From: Oscillospiraceae bacterium
Lineage (GTDB): Bacteria; Bacillota; Clostridia; Oscillospirales; Oscillospiraceae
Reading direction: 5' to 3'
NCBI GenBank assembly: GCA_017415425.1
Contig: JAFQGT010000019.1
Location: forward strand, 62,001 to 126,000
DNA length: 64,000 nucleotides
In this document: positions 6,287-15,745 of the stretch, piece by piece
How positions within the stretch are numbered: position 1 is the first letter of the stretch
How the letters are laid out: the number at the start of each line of letters is the position of its first letter
The notes under the pieces: generated by a model
What the model saw: only the letters and a program-made list of their open reading frames with translations
Told to the model about the DNA's origin: nothing
Databases searched by the model: none
Position numbers and translations under genes: made by a program

Positions 6287-9127
6287 ATGGCTGAAGAAAA
6301 GAAGAAAAGAATGAAAAAGATCAAGCCGCCCAGACAGGATTGGAACCCCCATTGGGCGCTGCGAGTCTTGTATCGGCTTTGGATGATTGCGTTCTCCGCC
6401 TTTAAGGTAGCGGTGGGCGCGTTTGCCACCGTATTACTGATCGGTGTTGTGTGTGGATTTGTATTTGTGGGAATTCTGGGTGATTATCTGCAGGATGACA
6501 TCCTGCCGGATTCCGGCGGTATTGTACTGGACGCCAATGACTACGATCAAAACTCCAATATGTACTGCGTCAATGAGAACGGTCAAATACAGGTCTATCA
6601 ACAGATTTTTGCAGAAACAAGCAGCAAGTGGGCAAATCTTGAGGATATTCCTGAAGATCTGATTGCGGCGGCGGTGTCCATTGAAGACCATCGGTTTTAT
6701 GAACACCAGGGCGTTGACTGGGTAACTACCATCAAGGCTTGCGCCAGAATGTTCTTTGGCGACGACTCCGTGGGTGGTTCCAGTATCACCCAGCAGCTGA
6801 TCAAGAATATACTTTTGTTGGCAGAAGATGAAACTGCCGACGACGTGACTGTCCGTCGTAAGGTGATTGAGATATTTCGGGCGATTCAGGTAGAGAAGAA
6901 GTACGACAAAGACGAGATTATGGAGATGTATCTAAACTGCATCTACCTTGGTCAGGGCTGTCGCGGCGTGCGCAGTGCGGCTGCTGCTTACTTCGGAAAG
7001 GAAGTAGAGATGCTGACTACCGCAGAATGCGCTGCGCTGATCAGTATCACCAACTCTCCTACCTACTACGATCCTTATCAGAATTTTGAAAACAACAAGG
7101 CGCGCAAAGAGGATGTCCTTTGGGCTATGCGTGAGTATGGCTGGATCAATGAGGACACCTATCAGGAGGCACTGGCCCAGGAGCTGGTACTGAAAGCCGG
7201 TATCGACGATGAGGATAGACTGACTAGCTGTACCAATGAAATCTGCGGATATACGGATATTGCCCGTAATTTTGTAACGCAGGACAATAAGACGTACTTC
7301 TGCCCTGAGTGTAATGCCGAAGTACAAACAGAAAAGGATGCGTCGCGGGAGACCTATTCCTGGTTTGCGGACACAGTTTTGGAAGATGTGGCGCAGGCTA
7401 TGTGTGAAAAGAACGGCTTGCGGTGGAATTCTACCACCCGGGAGATGATGATCCGTCAGATCCAGAAGGGCGGATACCATATTTATACCACTGTCGATCT
7501 GAAAGTGCAGGAAGAGCTGGATGCGGTTTACACCAATGTAAAAAACATTCCCGACACCCACAGCGGTCAGCAGCTTCAATCTGCGATGGTGATTATTGAT
7601 AATACCACTGGCGATATTGTGGCTATGGTGGGCGGTGTGGGCGAGAAGGAAGGCTTTGACGATTGGAATCGTGCTACCGAGTCCAAGCTGCAGACAGGTT
7701 CTTCTATTAAGCCTCTGTCGGTATATGCCCCTGCCTTTGAATCCGGTGCGATCACTCCCGCAACTGTGATCAAGGACCTACCGCTGACTTACGACGATTC
7801 TCCTTACCCCAGAAACGATGACTATAAGTATTCTTACGCCCGTACGATTTTCCGCGGCGTTGTCCGTTCTGTCAATGCGGTGTGTGCCCGTACTCTGGAC
7901 AAATCTGGCGTAAATTATTCTTATGAGTTTGCAAAGAACAAATTTAGACTGGTCAATCTGATCGATAGCTATGAGGATTCTGATGGCTATGTCCATTCTG
8001 ATATTGGTATTGGACCTTTGGCGATCGGCGCGCAGACTTGGGGTCTGACCGTCCGTGAGATGGCAAATGCCTATAGCACATTTACGAATGATGGTATCTG
8101 GAGAGAGGCAAGAACCTTTACAAAGGTTTACGACAGTGAAGGAAATCTGATTTTGGATAACGCTCAGGAGTCCGAACAGATCCTTAGTGAAAAGACTGTC
8201 AACTATATGAATTACTGTCTGGTAAATGCCACTGCCGGCGGTACAGGCTACGAAGCGAACCTCTCCTGGACCCACGGCATTACCACAGCCGGCAAGACCG
8301 GCACCACCGGCGATTCTAAGGATCGTTGGTATTGTGGCTATACCGGCTACTATACGGCTGCTGTTTGGTGTGGTTATGATAAACCTGAGAAAATTTACAC
8401 CTACAATGTAAACAATCCTGCTGCCCACCTGTTTAAGAAGGTTATGGTACCTCTTCACGAGGATAAGGATGATATCTCCTTGTACAGCACCAAGAATTTT
8501 AGAACAGCAAAAATGTGTTTGACCTCCGGAAAACTGGCAACGGATGCCTGTAGGAATGATATTCGTCTTGATAAACCTCTTCAGCCGGATGATTTCATTT
8601 CTGTTTCCGATGCGTATGTGTACTACGAAGATTATCCAAAGGAGACCTGTGATCAGCACGTTATGGTGGATTACTGCTCCGGTGGCGGCGTTGCAACACA
8701 GTGGTGTGAAAAGTTTGCCAAAGTTGATTCCGGTGTAAAAATGAGTGAACGGGGTCTAGTAAAGCTGACACAGAAGGATATTGACGAACTGTTAAAGGCT
8801 GCACCCTATGGATTGTATAAGGATTACCTGCGAAATGACTATGTTTATTTCCTAAATTCCGATGGAACTGACGGCGTTTTCAAGGGTATTAAAAATGACC
8901 TGAAGCAATCTGTGGAAGCGCCGTATATGGTTTGCCCGAAGCATACCAAGGCTGCATGGGAGAAGTATATTGCGATTCACGGTGATCCTGATGCACCTAC
9001 GGAGTCAACGGAATCTACAGAGGCTACCGAGTCTGTAGAACCTACGGAAACTACCGAGTCTATGGAAACTACGGAACCTCCCCAGGAGGAGCAAGATCCT
9101 CCTGCAAATCCCGAAGCAGGTGCTTAA
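6287..9127 (+). CDS. Class A penicillin-binding protein (bifunctional transglycosylase/transpeptidase) with an inserted Cys cluster
   Basis: Polymerises and cross-links peptidoglycan outside the membrane. The 946-residue protein has a basic cytoplasmic tail, a membrane helix at about residues 36-64 and a GT51 transglycosylase domain with E133 in EDHRFYEH and the GGSSITQQL motif. The transpeptidase domain carries S472-S-I-K475, S528-V-N530 and K670-T-G672, so all catalytic motifs are intact. Between the two domains sits C315-x4-C320-x18-C339-x2-C342, a zinc-ribbon-like insertion that is unusual for an extracytoplasmic protein. The last 45 residues are a Glu/Thr/Pro-rich tail made of repeated TES/TET units. 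It is a PBP1A-type protein. Confidence 0.93.
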   Translation: MAEEKKKRMKKIKPPRQDWNPHWALRVLYRLWMIAFSAFKVAVGAFATVLLIGVVCGFVFVGILGDYLQDDILPDSGGIVLDANDYDQNSNMYCVNENGQIQVYQQIFAETSSKWANLEDIPEDLIAAAVSIEDHRFYEHQGVDWVTTIKACARMFFGDDSVGGSSITQQLIKNILLLAEDETADDVTVRRKVIEIFRAIQVEKKYDKDEIMEMYLNCIYLGQGCRGVRSAAAAYFGKEVEMLTTAECAALISITNSPTYYDPYQNFENNKARKEDVLWAMREYGWINEDTYQEALAQELVLKAGIDDEDRLTSCTNEICGYTDIARNFVTQDNKTYFCPECNAEVQTEKDASRETYSWFADTVLEDVAQAMCEKNGLRWNSTTREMMIRQIQKGGYHIYTTVDLKVQEELDAVYTNVKNIPDTHSGQQLQSAMVIIDNTTGDIVAMVGGVGEKEGFDDWNRATESKLQTGSSIKPLSVYAPAFESGAITPATVIKDLPLTYDDSPYPRNDDYKYSYARTIFRGVVRSVNAVCARTLDKSGVNYSYEFAKNKFRLVNLIDSYEDSDGYVHSDIGIGPLAIGAQTWGLTVREMANAYSTFTNDGIWREARTFTKVYDSEGNLILDNAQESEQILSEKTVNYMNYCLVNATAGGTGYEANLSWTHGITTAGKTGTTGDSKDRWYCGYTGYYTAAVWCGYDKPEKIYTYNVNNPAAHLFKKVMVPLHEDKDDISLYSTKNFRTAKMCLTSGKLATDACRNDIRLDKPLQPDDFISVSDAYVYYEDYPKETCDQHVMVDYCSGGGVATQWCEKFAKVDSGVKMSERGLVKLTQKDIDELLKAAPYGLYKDYLRNDYVYFLNSDGTDGVFKGIKNDLKQSVEAPYMVCPKHTKAAWEKYIAIHGDPDAPTESTESTEATESVEPTETTESMETTEPPQEEQDPPANPEAGA

Positions 9128-9157
9128 GCGTTACTGCTGAAAATAGAGGAGATACAG

Positions 9158-10024
9158 ATGATTTGGATTTCCGATGAATGGAAAGAGTATGAGGTCCTGG
9201 ATACCGCGGCAGGGGAGCGATTAGAACGCTGGGGTAAGTATATTTTGGTACGCCCTGACCCGCAGGTCATCTGGGATACGCCCCACCAGCATCCTTCCTG
9301 GAAAAAGTATGATGCCCGGTATGTCCGTTCCTCCACCGGCGGCGGTCACTGGAGTGACCACCATTTGCCGGAGCGGTGGCAGATCCACTACAAGGACTAC
9401 TTGACATTCAACGTCAAGCCTATGAATTTTAAGCATACCGGTGTGTTTCCGGAGCAGGCGGCTAACTGGGACTTTATCCGAGATAAGGTGGCCTCTGCCG
9501 GTCGTCCCGCCCGGGTGCTGAACCTGTTTGCTTATTCCGGCGGTGCCACTTTGGCGGCTGCTGCCGGAGGCGCAGAGGTGTACCACGTGGACGCATCCAA
9601 GGGAATGGTGTCTTGGGCAAAGGAAAATGCGCAGGCCTCCGGCCTTGCTGACCGACCCATTCACTGGATCGTGGATGACTGCGCCAAGTTCATTCAGCGG
9701 GAGATCCGACGCGGACGCCGCTATGACGGTATTATTATGGATCCTCCCAGCTATGGCAGAGGACCCAGCGGTGAAATATGGAAGATGGAGACCAGTTTCT
9801 ATCCGTTTTTGCTGGAAACTGCAAAACTACTCACTGATAACCCCTTGTTTGTGATCATCAATTCTTATACTACCGGACTTGCACCCTCTGCTGTTGGTTA
9901 TGCATCCGATGTGGTATTTGGTGCATCCCACGGCGGCAACACCGCTGTTGGAGAGCTGGGACTTCCGGTGCAATCCACTGGTCGTGTGCTGCCCTGCGGC
10001 GCGGCTGGACGATGGACTCCCTGA
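9158..10024 (+). CDS. Class I SAM-dependent methyltransferase, RlmI/RlmK-like
   Basis: Probable RNA methyltransferase. The 288-residue protein has the SAM-binding motif VLNLFAYSGGATLAAAAGG (about residues 120-138), the acidic ribose-binding motif VDASKGMVSWAKEN and the catalytic-loop motif MDPPSYGRG (about 190-198) of the large-subunit rRNA cytosine methyltransferase group. An N-terminal PUA domain as in RlmI is not evident. GAGGAG precedes the ATG. It lies 30 bp after the PBP gene and 15 bp before ecfA1, so it is probably co-transcribed. The exact target base cannot be read from the sequence. Confidence 0.85.
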   Translation: MIWISDEWKEYEVLDTAAGERLERWGKYILVRPDPQVIWDTPHQHPSWKKYDARYVRSSTGGGHWSDHHLPERWQIHYKDYLTFNVKPMNFKHTGVFPEQAANWDFIRDKVASAGRPARVLNLFAYSGGATLAAAAGGAEVYHVDASKGMVSWAKENAQASGLADRPIHWIVDDCAKFIQREIRRGRRYDGIIMDPPSYGRGPSGEIWKMETSFYPFLLETAKLLTDNPLFVIINSYTTGLAPSAVGYASDVVFGASHGGNTAVGELGLPVQSTGRVLPCGAAGRWTP

Positions 10025-10039
10025 TTTGGAGGAAAAACC

Positions 10040-10888
10040 TTGGAGAACGTGATCAATGTAGAACATTTGGCATATACCTATCCGGGCGTGGACGACACGC
10101 CCGGCATTGACGTATTTGAGGACCTGAATTTTACCATTGAGGAAGGTACCTTCGTGGCAATTTTGGGTAGCAACGGCTGTGGAAAATCTACACTTGCCAA
10201 GCATTTCAACAGCATCCTTCTGCCCTGTGGGGGTAAGGTTATGGTGTGGGGAATGGATACAGCACAGGAAGATAAACTCATCCCTGTGCGCCGTACGGTG
10301 GGTATGGTTTTTCAGAATCCGGATAACCAGATCGTTGCAAATGTGGTTGAAGAGGATGTGGCATTTGGACCTGAAAATCTGGGTATTGCATCCCCGGTGA
10401 TCCGGCAGCGTGTTGATGCCGCACTGAACCAGGTGGGTATGTATGAATATCGGCTTCATGCGCCCCATCTTCTGTCTGGCGGACAGAAGCAGCGGGTTGC
10501 CATTGCCGGTGTGATTGCAATGGAACCTAAGTGCATCGTATTAGATGAGCCGACGGCTATGCTGGATCCCCAGGGAAGGCGGGAGGTTATGCAGACAATC
10601 ACGCGGCTAAAAAATGATAAGAACATTACCGTGATTTTGATTACACATCATATGGATGAAGCTGCACAGGCTGATCGGGTGGTAGTACTGGATAAGGGTA
10701 TTGTTGCTCTGGACGGCTCACCGCAGATGGTATTTTCCCAGGTGGAAAAGCTTCATGAGATGGGACTTTCTGCACCGGAAACGGTAGAACTCTGCCGTAC
10801 ATTGAATGAGCAAGGCTTTTGCCTGCCATTAGATCGACTCGATGATAAAGATTGTGCGCAGGCACTGGTAGAAGCATTGAAGGCCTGA
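10040..10888 (+). CDS. ecfA1: Energy-coupling factor transporter ATPase EcfA1
   Basis: One of two ATPases of a group II ECF vitamin/micronutrient importer. The 282-residue protein shows Walker A GSNGCGKST (residues 43-51), the Q-loop in VFQNPDNQ, the signature LSGGQKQRVAIAG and Walker B CIVLDEPTAMLDP followed by the ITHHMDEA switch. Translation starts at TTG (10040), with GGAGG 8-10 nt upstream. It is followed by ecfA2 and ecfT, the usual shared energising module. No substrate-binding S component is in the window, so specificity comes from genes elsewhere. Confidence 0.94.
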   Translation: MENVINVEHLAYTYPGVDDTPGIDVFEDLNFTIEEGTFVAILGSNGCGKSTLAKHFNSILLPCGGKVMVWGMDTAQEDKLIPVRRTVGMVFQNPDNQIVANVVEEDVAFGPENLGIASPVIRQRVDAALNQVGMYEYRLHAPHLLSGGQKQRVAIAGVIAMEPKCIVLDEPTAMLDPQGRREVMQTITRLKNDKNITVILITHHMDEAAQADRVVVLDKGIVALDGSPQMVFSQVEKLHEMGLSAPETVELCRTLNEQGFCLPLDRLDDKDCAQALVEALKA

Positions 10889-10906
10889 CCCACAGGAGGA
10901 AAACAA

Positions 10907-11767
10907 GTGGAACCTATTCTGCAGGTGGAAAACCTACACCACATATATAGCGCCGGTACGCCCTTTGAGCATATTGCATTGGAGGACGTATCTTTCTGCG
11001 CCCATCGCGGTGAGTTTATCGGCATTATCGGACATACCGGCTCCGGAAAATCCACATTGGTGCAGCATCTGAACGGTCTGCTGAAACCCACGTCCGGCAG
11101 CGTCAAGCTGGATGGTGTGGATATCTGGATGGATAAAGAAACAACCAGAGCCAGCCGCTTTCGCGTAGGTTTGGTGTTCCAGTATCCGGAGTATCAGCTC
11201 TTTGAGGAGACGGTGTATAAGGATATTGCATTTGGTCCTAAGAATATGGGACTTTCCCAGGAGGAAGTGGATCGCAGAGTTCGGGAAGCGGCTGACCTTG
11301 TGGGATTGACAGAGGAACAGCTGGATGTCTCTCCTTTTGACCTGTCCGGCGGTCAGAAGCGCCGTGTAGCCATTGCCGGCGTGATCGCGATGGAACCGGA
11401 GATCCTAATCCTGGACGAGCCTACCGCCGGTCTGGATCCGGAGGGCAGGGCAGAGGTGCTGTCCAATATTGAAAACTACCGGAAAGCTAAGAATGCAACC
11501 ATTATGATGGTCAGCCATTCGATGAACGATGCGGCCCGTCTGACAGACCGGCTTCTGGTTATGAGCGACTCCCGTCTTGTGATGGATGGTACGCCTATGG
11601 AGGTGTTCTCCCGGGGACAAGAACTATTGGATATGGGCTTGGATATTCCGGATGTAACCCGGGTGTTTCTGCACCTGCAAAAGATGGGCATTCCCGTCAA
11701 GGCTGTCTATACAAGAGAGCAGGCGGTAGCAGAATTGCTGCGGATCAAGGAGGCTGCCGATGCTTAA
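10907..11767 (+). CDS. ecfA2: Energy-coupling factor transporter ATPase EcfA2
   Basis: Second ATPase of the ECF module, 286 residues, with Walker A GHTGSGKST, Q-loop VFQYPEYQ, signature LSGGQKRRVAIAG and Walker B ILILDEPTAGLDPEG. It pairs with EcfA1 and contacts the coupling helices of EcfT. Start codon is GTG at 10907 after an AGGAGG-like site. Its end overlaps the ecfT start by 8 bp, implying coupled translation. Confidence 0.94.
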   Translation: MEPILQVENLHHIYSAGTPFEHIALEDVSFCAHRGEFIGIIGHTGSGKSTLVQHLNGLLKPTSGSVKLDGVDIWMDKETTRASRFRVGLVFQYPEYQLFEETVYKDIAFGPKNMGLSQEEVDRRVREAADLVGLTEEQLDVSPFDLSGGQKRRVAIAGVIAMEPEILILDEPTAGLDPEGRAEVLSNIENYRKAKNATIMMVSHSMNDAARLTDRLLVMSDSRLVMDGTPMEVFSRGQELLDMGLDIPDVTRVFLHLQKMGIPVKAVYTREQAVAELLRIKEAADA

Positions 11768-12566
11768 AGATATCACTTTGGGACAGTATTTCCCCGGCGT
11801 TTCTGTGGCACACCGGCTGGATCCTCGCACCAAGCTGATCATTCTGATCGGTTACATTGTTGCACTTTTTTCAGCAAAGAGCTGGATTTCTTATGGTGTT
11901 TCGTTTGCTTTTTTGGCAAGCGCCATTGCCGTTTCCGGAATTCCTGTAAAGTCCATCGTCAGAGGTATGAAGCCGCTGGTGATGATTTTGGTGTTTACAG
12001 GACTTTTGAACCTGTTTTTTACCGGTGGAGAGACGGTGCTGCTGAGCTTTTGGAAAGTCACCATAACGTTGGAGGGACTTCGCCGCGCAATCTTTATGGT
12101 TCTGCGGATTCTGATGCTGATTTCCGGAACATTCCTGCTAACCTACACCACCTCGCCCATTAGTTTGACAGACGGTCTGGAATCCCTGCTGAGCCCCTTG
12201 AAAAAAATCCATCTGCCGGTTCACGAACTGTCTATGATGATGTGCATTGCTTTGCGGTTTATCCCCACGCTGATCGAGGAGACCGATAAGATTATGTCTG
12301 CACAAAAGGCAAGAGGCGCTAATTTTGAGACCGGTAAGCTGTTGGATCGGGTAAAGGCGTTGGTTCCCATTCTGGTTCCTTTGTTTATCAGCGCGTTTCG
12401 CAGGGCTGATGAACTGGCAACCGCTATGGAATGCCGCTGCTACCAGGGCGGTGATGGCCGTACAAAGATGAAGCTGCTGCGACTTTGCCGGAATGATTAT
12501 TTTGCGCTGTTGCTGACAGCGGCATTGATTGCAGTTGTGATCCTGCTGGCCGGTTTCAGTCTGTGA
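11760..12566 (+). CDS. ecfT: Energy-coupling factor transporter transmembrane protein EcfT
   Basis: Membrane scaffold that links the EcfA1/EcfA2 motor to interchangeable S components. The 268-residue protein begins MLKDITLGQYFPG, has HRLDPRTKLI in the first loop and about five membrane helices. The coupling-helix motifs AQKARGANFETG and ATAMECRCYQGG (the ARG and ECR/Y-type motifs) are near the C terminus. The gene order ecfA1-ecfA2-ecfT-truA matches that in Bacillus. Confidence 0.94.
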   Translation: MLKDITLGQYFPGVSVAHRLDPRTKLIILIGYIVALFSAKSWISYGVSFAFLASAIAVSGIPVKSIVRGMKPLVMILVFTGLLNLFFTGGETVLLSFWKVTITLEGLRRAIFMVLRILMLISGTFLLTYTTSPISLTDGLESLLSPLKKIHLPVHELSMMMCIALRFIPTLIEETDKIMSAQKARGANFETGKLLDRVKALVPILVPLFISAFRRADELATAMECRCYQGGDGRTKMKLLRLCRNDYFALLLTAALIAVVILLAGFSL

Positions 12567-12573
12567 GGTGTCT

Positions 12574-13356
12574 ATGCGAAATGTAGCTTTGGTACTTTCC
12601 TATGAGGGAACAGCTTACCACGGATGGCAGATGCAGAAGAATCTGGCAACTGTCCAGCAGACATTGGAGAAGGCAATCGCTATGGTAGTCGGCCATAATG
12701 TACACGTGACCGGCTGTGGTCGTACGGATGCCGGTGTCCACGCCAGAGTGTATGTGGCCAATTTCAGAACAGATTCCACCATTCCTGTGGATCGGCTGCC
12801 CTATGCCCTTAATACCCACCTTCCGGTGGATATTGTGGTGACAAAGGCATTTGAAGTCAATGAAAAATTTAATGCCATTGGTTCCTGCATTCGGAAAGAA
12901 TACACCTATACCATTTATAATTCCCGTGTCCGGGATCCGTTCTATGTAAATCGTGCGTGGTTTTACCCTAAGCATCTGGATGAAAAAATTATGCAGGCAG
13001 CGGCGGATCAGTTTGTAGGTACCCACGATTTTGCAGCGGTACGCAGTGTTGGTACAGATGTAAAATCTACCGTACGCACTGTATATTATTATAAGGTGGA
13101 GCGGAAAGGGAATATTATAGAGCTGAAAGTCTGCGCTAACGGATTCCTGTATAATATGGCAAGAGCTATGGTGGGAACTGTGGTGTATGCTGCAGAGGGG
13201 AAATTTCCTCCGGAGCAGATCGGAAAGATTTTGGATGAGGGGAATCGTACTGCTGCAGGACCGACGGTACCTGCAGGCGGACTTTATATGACCCATCTGT
13301 GGTATGACGACGGAGTCGATCGGTTTGAAATCCCGATTCCGACGGAAAATTCATAA
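12574..13356 (+). CDS. truA: tRNA pseudouridine(38-40) synthase TruA, first copy
   Basis: Converts U38-U40 of tRNA anticodon stems to pseudouridine. The 260-residue protein starts MRNVALVLSYEGTAYHGWQ and carries the catalytic Asp52 in GRTDAGVHARVYVANF, plus RKEYTYTIYN and FLYNMARAMVGT. The ATG at 12574 follows GAGG; a GTG two codons earlier is a less likely start. It sits 8 bp after ecfT, its usual neighbour, so I take this as the orthodox TruA. A second homologue is at 42197. Confidence 0.93.
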   Translation: MRNVALVLSYEGTAYHGWQMQKNLATVQQTLEKAIAMVVGHNVHVTGCGRTDAGVHARVYVANFRTDSTIPVDRLPYALNTHLPVDIVVTKAFEVNEKFNAIGSCIRKEYTYTIYNSRVRDPFYVNRAWFYPKHLDEKIMQAAADQFVGTHDFAAVRSVGTDVKSTVRTVYYYKVERKGNIIELKVCANGFLYNMARAMVGTVVYAAEGKFPPEQIGKILDEGNRTAAGPTVPAGGLYMTHLWYDDGVDRFEIPIPTENS

Positions 13357-13374
13357 TTTATTTTTCCTTTTCCG

Positions 13375-13408
13375 TTATGGGTATGGTATGCTGATGAAAA
13401 ACCCATAA
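13375..13408 (+). repeat. Inverted repeat upstream of clpE
   Basis: TTATGGGT and ACCCATAA form perfect 8-bp arms around an 18-nt loop, 15 bp before the clpE start. No T run follows, so it is more likely an operator or a leader hairpin than a terminator. It does not match the CtsR heptad repeat. Confidence 0.4.
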
Positions 13409-13423
13409 GGAAGAAAGGTCGTG

Positions 13424-15712
13424 ATGAGTATGCAGCCAAAATTGTGTACCAAATGTAAGAAAAATATGGCCGTTGTCTTCATTACGAAGATTGAGAACGG
13501 CGTGTCCTTGAACGAAGGTTATTGCTTAAAGTGCGCCCGTAGTCTGGGAATTCCACAGATCGATGCTGCGGTAAAGCAGATGGGCTTTTCCGATGAAGAT
13601 CTGGATACCCTGACTGATGAAATGAGCAGTATGTTTGGACAGATCGATAGCAGTGATCCCGATGAAACTGAGAGCCAGACGGCAACCTTCCCTATGCTCA
13701 ATCAGCTGTTCGGCAGTATGGGCGCAGAGAAGGGGAATCCGCCCGCAAAGCAGAAAGAACCTGAGACAGAAAAGACAGATTCCGGCAAACCGAATTCTAA
13801 AAAGCACAAGTTCCTTGACAGCTACTGTATGGATTTGACCGGCAGAGCCAGAGAAGGAAAACTGGATGCGGTGATCGGACGGGATGTGGAGACGGAGCGT
13901 GTGATCCAGATTCTTAACCGCCGCCAGAAGAATAATCCCTGTCTGATTGGTGAGCCGGGTGTGGGTAAAACTGCCATTGCTGAGGGTCTTGCTCAACGGA
14001 TCGCGGCAGGGGATGTGCCCTATAAACTTCGGGATAAGGAAGTATTCCTGCTGGATTTGACCGCCCTTGTGGCTGGTACTCAGTTCCGCGGTCAGTTTGA
14101 GAGCCGTATGAAGAGCCTGATCACGGAGATCAAGGCCTGTGGCAACATTATTCTGGTAATTGACGAGGTTCACAACCTGGTAGGTGCCGGTGATGCGGAA
14201 GGCTCGATGAATGCAGCTAATATTCTGAAACCCGCCCTGTCCCGTGGCGAGATCCAGGTGATCGGTGCCACGACTTTTAATGAATACCGCAAACATATTG
14301 AAAAGGATGCGGCTTTGGAGCGACGGTTCCAGCCGGTAAGCGTAGCGGAGCCCACCATTGAGGAAGCCTGCCAGATTATGCAGGGTATTGCCAAGAGCTA
14401 TGCGGAATTTCACGGTGTTTCCATTTCTCCGGAAATCGCTCGCCAGTGTGTGGTGCTTTCTGAGCGGTATATTACTGACCGGTTTTTACCGGATAAAGCC
14501 ATTGACTTGCTGGATGAGGCTTGTTCTGATTTGAATTTGCGCAGTAAGGAAATCTCCCTGCTGGCGGAAAAGAAAAAAGAACGGGATGATTATGAGCTGG
14601 AGCTGCGAATGCTTACCGAGGACACAGAAAATGAGCATTACGAGCGGCTGGCGGTGATTCGCAGCAAGCTGTGCCAGTTGGCTGAGGAGATCGAGGAATT
14701 GGACCGGATACCCGCTCCTGCGGTGACCATGGAAAATCTTGCGCGAATCATTGAATTGTGGACAAAGATTCCTGCCTCCAAGATTAAGGCGCAGGAGTAT
14801 CAGCAGATCAAATGTCTGGCAGATCGGTTGAAAACCCATATCGTCGGACAGGACGAGGCAGTGGAGGCAGTCGCCAAAGCTATCCGCAGAAACCGCGTGG
14901 GAATCAGCCCCAAGCGCCGTCCGGTGTCGTTCATTTTTGTTGGCCCCACTGGCGTTGGTAAAACGGAACTGGTGAAGTGTTTGGCAAATGACCTGTTTGA
15001 CTCCGTGGATTCACTCATTCGGCTGGATATGTCAGAGTTTATGGAGAAGCATACGGTTTCCAAGCTCATTGGCTCGCCTCCCGGCTATGTGGGATATGAT
15101 GAGGCTGGCCAGCTGACCGAGAAGATCCGCAGAAAGCCTTACTGTGTGGTGCTGTTCGACGAGATCGAAAAAGCCCACCCGGATGTGCTGAACGTTTTGC
15201 TGCAGGTGCTGGATGACGGACGGATCACCGACGCCCAGGGCAGAGTGGTGAATTTTGAGAATGCTATCATTGTTATGACCTCCAACGCCGGTTCGGAAGG
15301 TCGGGTCGGCGGACTTGGATTTGGCCGTTCCGAACAGGATATGGTGAAGGAAAAGACTATGAAGGCACTGAAGGAATTTCTGCGTCCGGAGTTTATCAAC
15401 CGGGTGGATGAGATTATCACCTTCAACCATCTGACGAAAGAGAATTTCTATGGCATTGCAGATATTATGCTGAAGGAACTGCAGGATAGTCTTGCCGGTC
15501 GCGGCCTGACCCTGACTTGGGAGGATGCTGTCCGCGGTTACCTTGTGGAGAAGGCATATTCGGTCACCTATGGCGCCAGAAATCTCCGCCGCGAGATCCA
15601 GAGAAGCTTGGAGGATGCTATCAGCGAGAAGATCATCGACTCTTTCGAAAACCCCATTTCTTCTATTCATATTTCTATGGAAAACGAGGAAATTCAGGTA
15701 AGTACCAAATAA
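13424..15712 (+). CDS. clpE: ClpE-type AAA+ unfoldase with N-terminal zinc finger
   Basis: ATP-dependent unfoldase that feeds ClpP. The 762-residue protein begins with a four-cysteine zinc finger ([10 protein letters not shown] and [11 protein letters not shown]) in place of the Clp-N repeat, the hallmark of ClpE. AAA1 has GEPGVGKT and the mid-region UVR/coiled-coil follows. AAA2 has [25 protein letters not shown] and the LGF tripeptide in GGLGFGRSE that docks into ClpP. GTG-ATG precedes ATG at 13424-13432; I choose the first ATG, after AAGGAAGAAAGG. ClpE is usually a stress-induced, CtsR-controlled gene, but no CtsR site is evident and clpP is not nearby. Confidence 0.87.
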   Translation: MSMQPKLCTKCKKNMAVVFITKIENGVSLNEGYCLKCARSLGIPQIDAAVKQMGFSDEDLDTLTDEMSSMFGQIDSSDPDETESQTATFPMLNQLFGSMGAEKGNPPAKQKEPETEKTDSGKPNSKKHKFLDSYCMDLTGRAREGKLDAVIGRDVETERVIQILNRRQKNNPCLIGEPGVGKTAIAEGLAQRIAAGDVPYKLRDKEVFLLDLTALVAGTQFRGQFESRMKSLITEIKACGNIILVIDEVHNLVGAGDAEGSMNAANILKPALSRGEIQVIGATTFNEYRKHIEKDAALERRFQPVSVAEPTIEEACQIMQGIAKSYAEFHGVSISPEIARQCVVLSERYITDRFLPDKAIDLLDEACSDLNLRSKEISLLAEKKKERDDYELELRMLTEDTENEHYERLAVIRSKLCQLAEEIEELDRIPAPAVTMENLARIIELWTKIPASKIKAQEYQQIKCLADRLKTHIVGQDEAVEAVAKAIRRNRVGISPKRRPVSFIFVGPTGVGKTELVKCLANDLFDSVDSLIRLDMSEFMEKHTVSKLIGSPPGYVGYDEAGQLTEKIRRKPYCVVLFDEIEKAHPDVLNVLLQVLDDGRITDAQGRVVNFENAIIVMTSNAGSEGRVGGLGFGRSEQDMVKEKTMKALKEFLRPEFINRVDEIITFNHLTKENFYGIADIMLKELQDSLAGRGLTLTWEDAVRGYLVEKAYSVTYGARNLRREIQRSLEDAISEKIIDSFENPISSIHISMENEEIQVSTK

Positions 15713-15715
15713 TGG

Positions 15716-15739
15716 AACCCCCGACAAAAGTCGGGGGTT
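15716..15739 (+). terminator. Bidirectional terminator between clpE and the aldo/keto reductase gene
   Basis: AACCCCCGAC/GTCGGGGGTT with a 4-nt AAAA loop, followed by TTAATTCTTT on the plus strand. The two genes converge on it. Confidence 0.85.
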
Positions 15740-15745
15740 AATTCT

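Noticed and set aside
12556-13296. 246-codon open frame antisense to truA
   Set aside because: Rich in His/Arg/Cys with no family resemblance and no ribosome site; it is the reverse complement of a certain gene. The same applies to the long antisense frames at 7778-8659, 13526-14413, 23394-24173, 34489-35430 and 41570-42433.
13421-13423. ClpE as an unprecedented zinc-finger/Clp fusion
   Set aside because: The four-Cys N terminus is the normal ClpE architecture, so it is not new.
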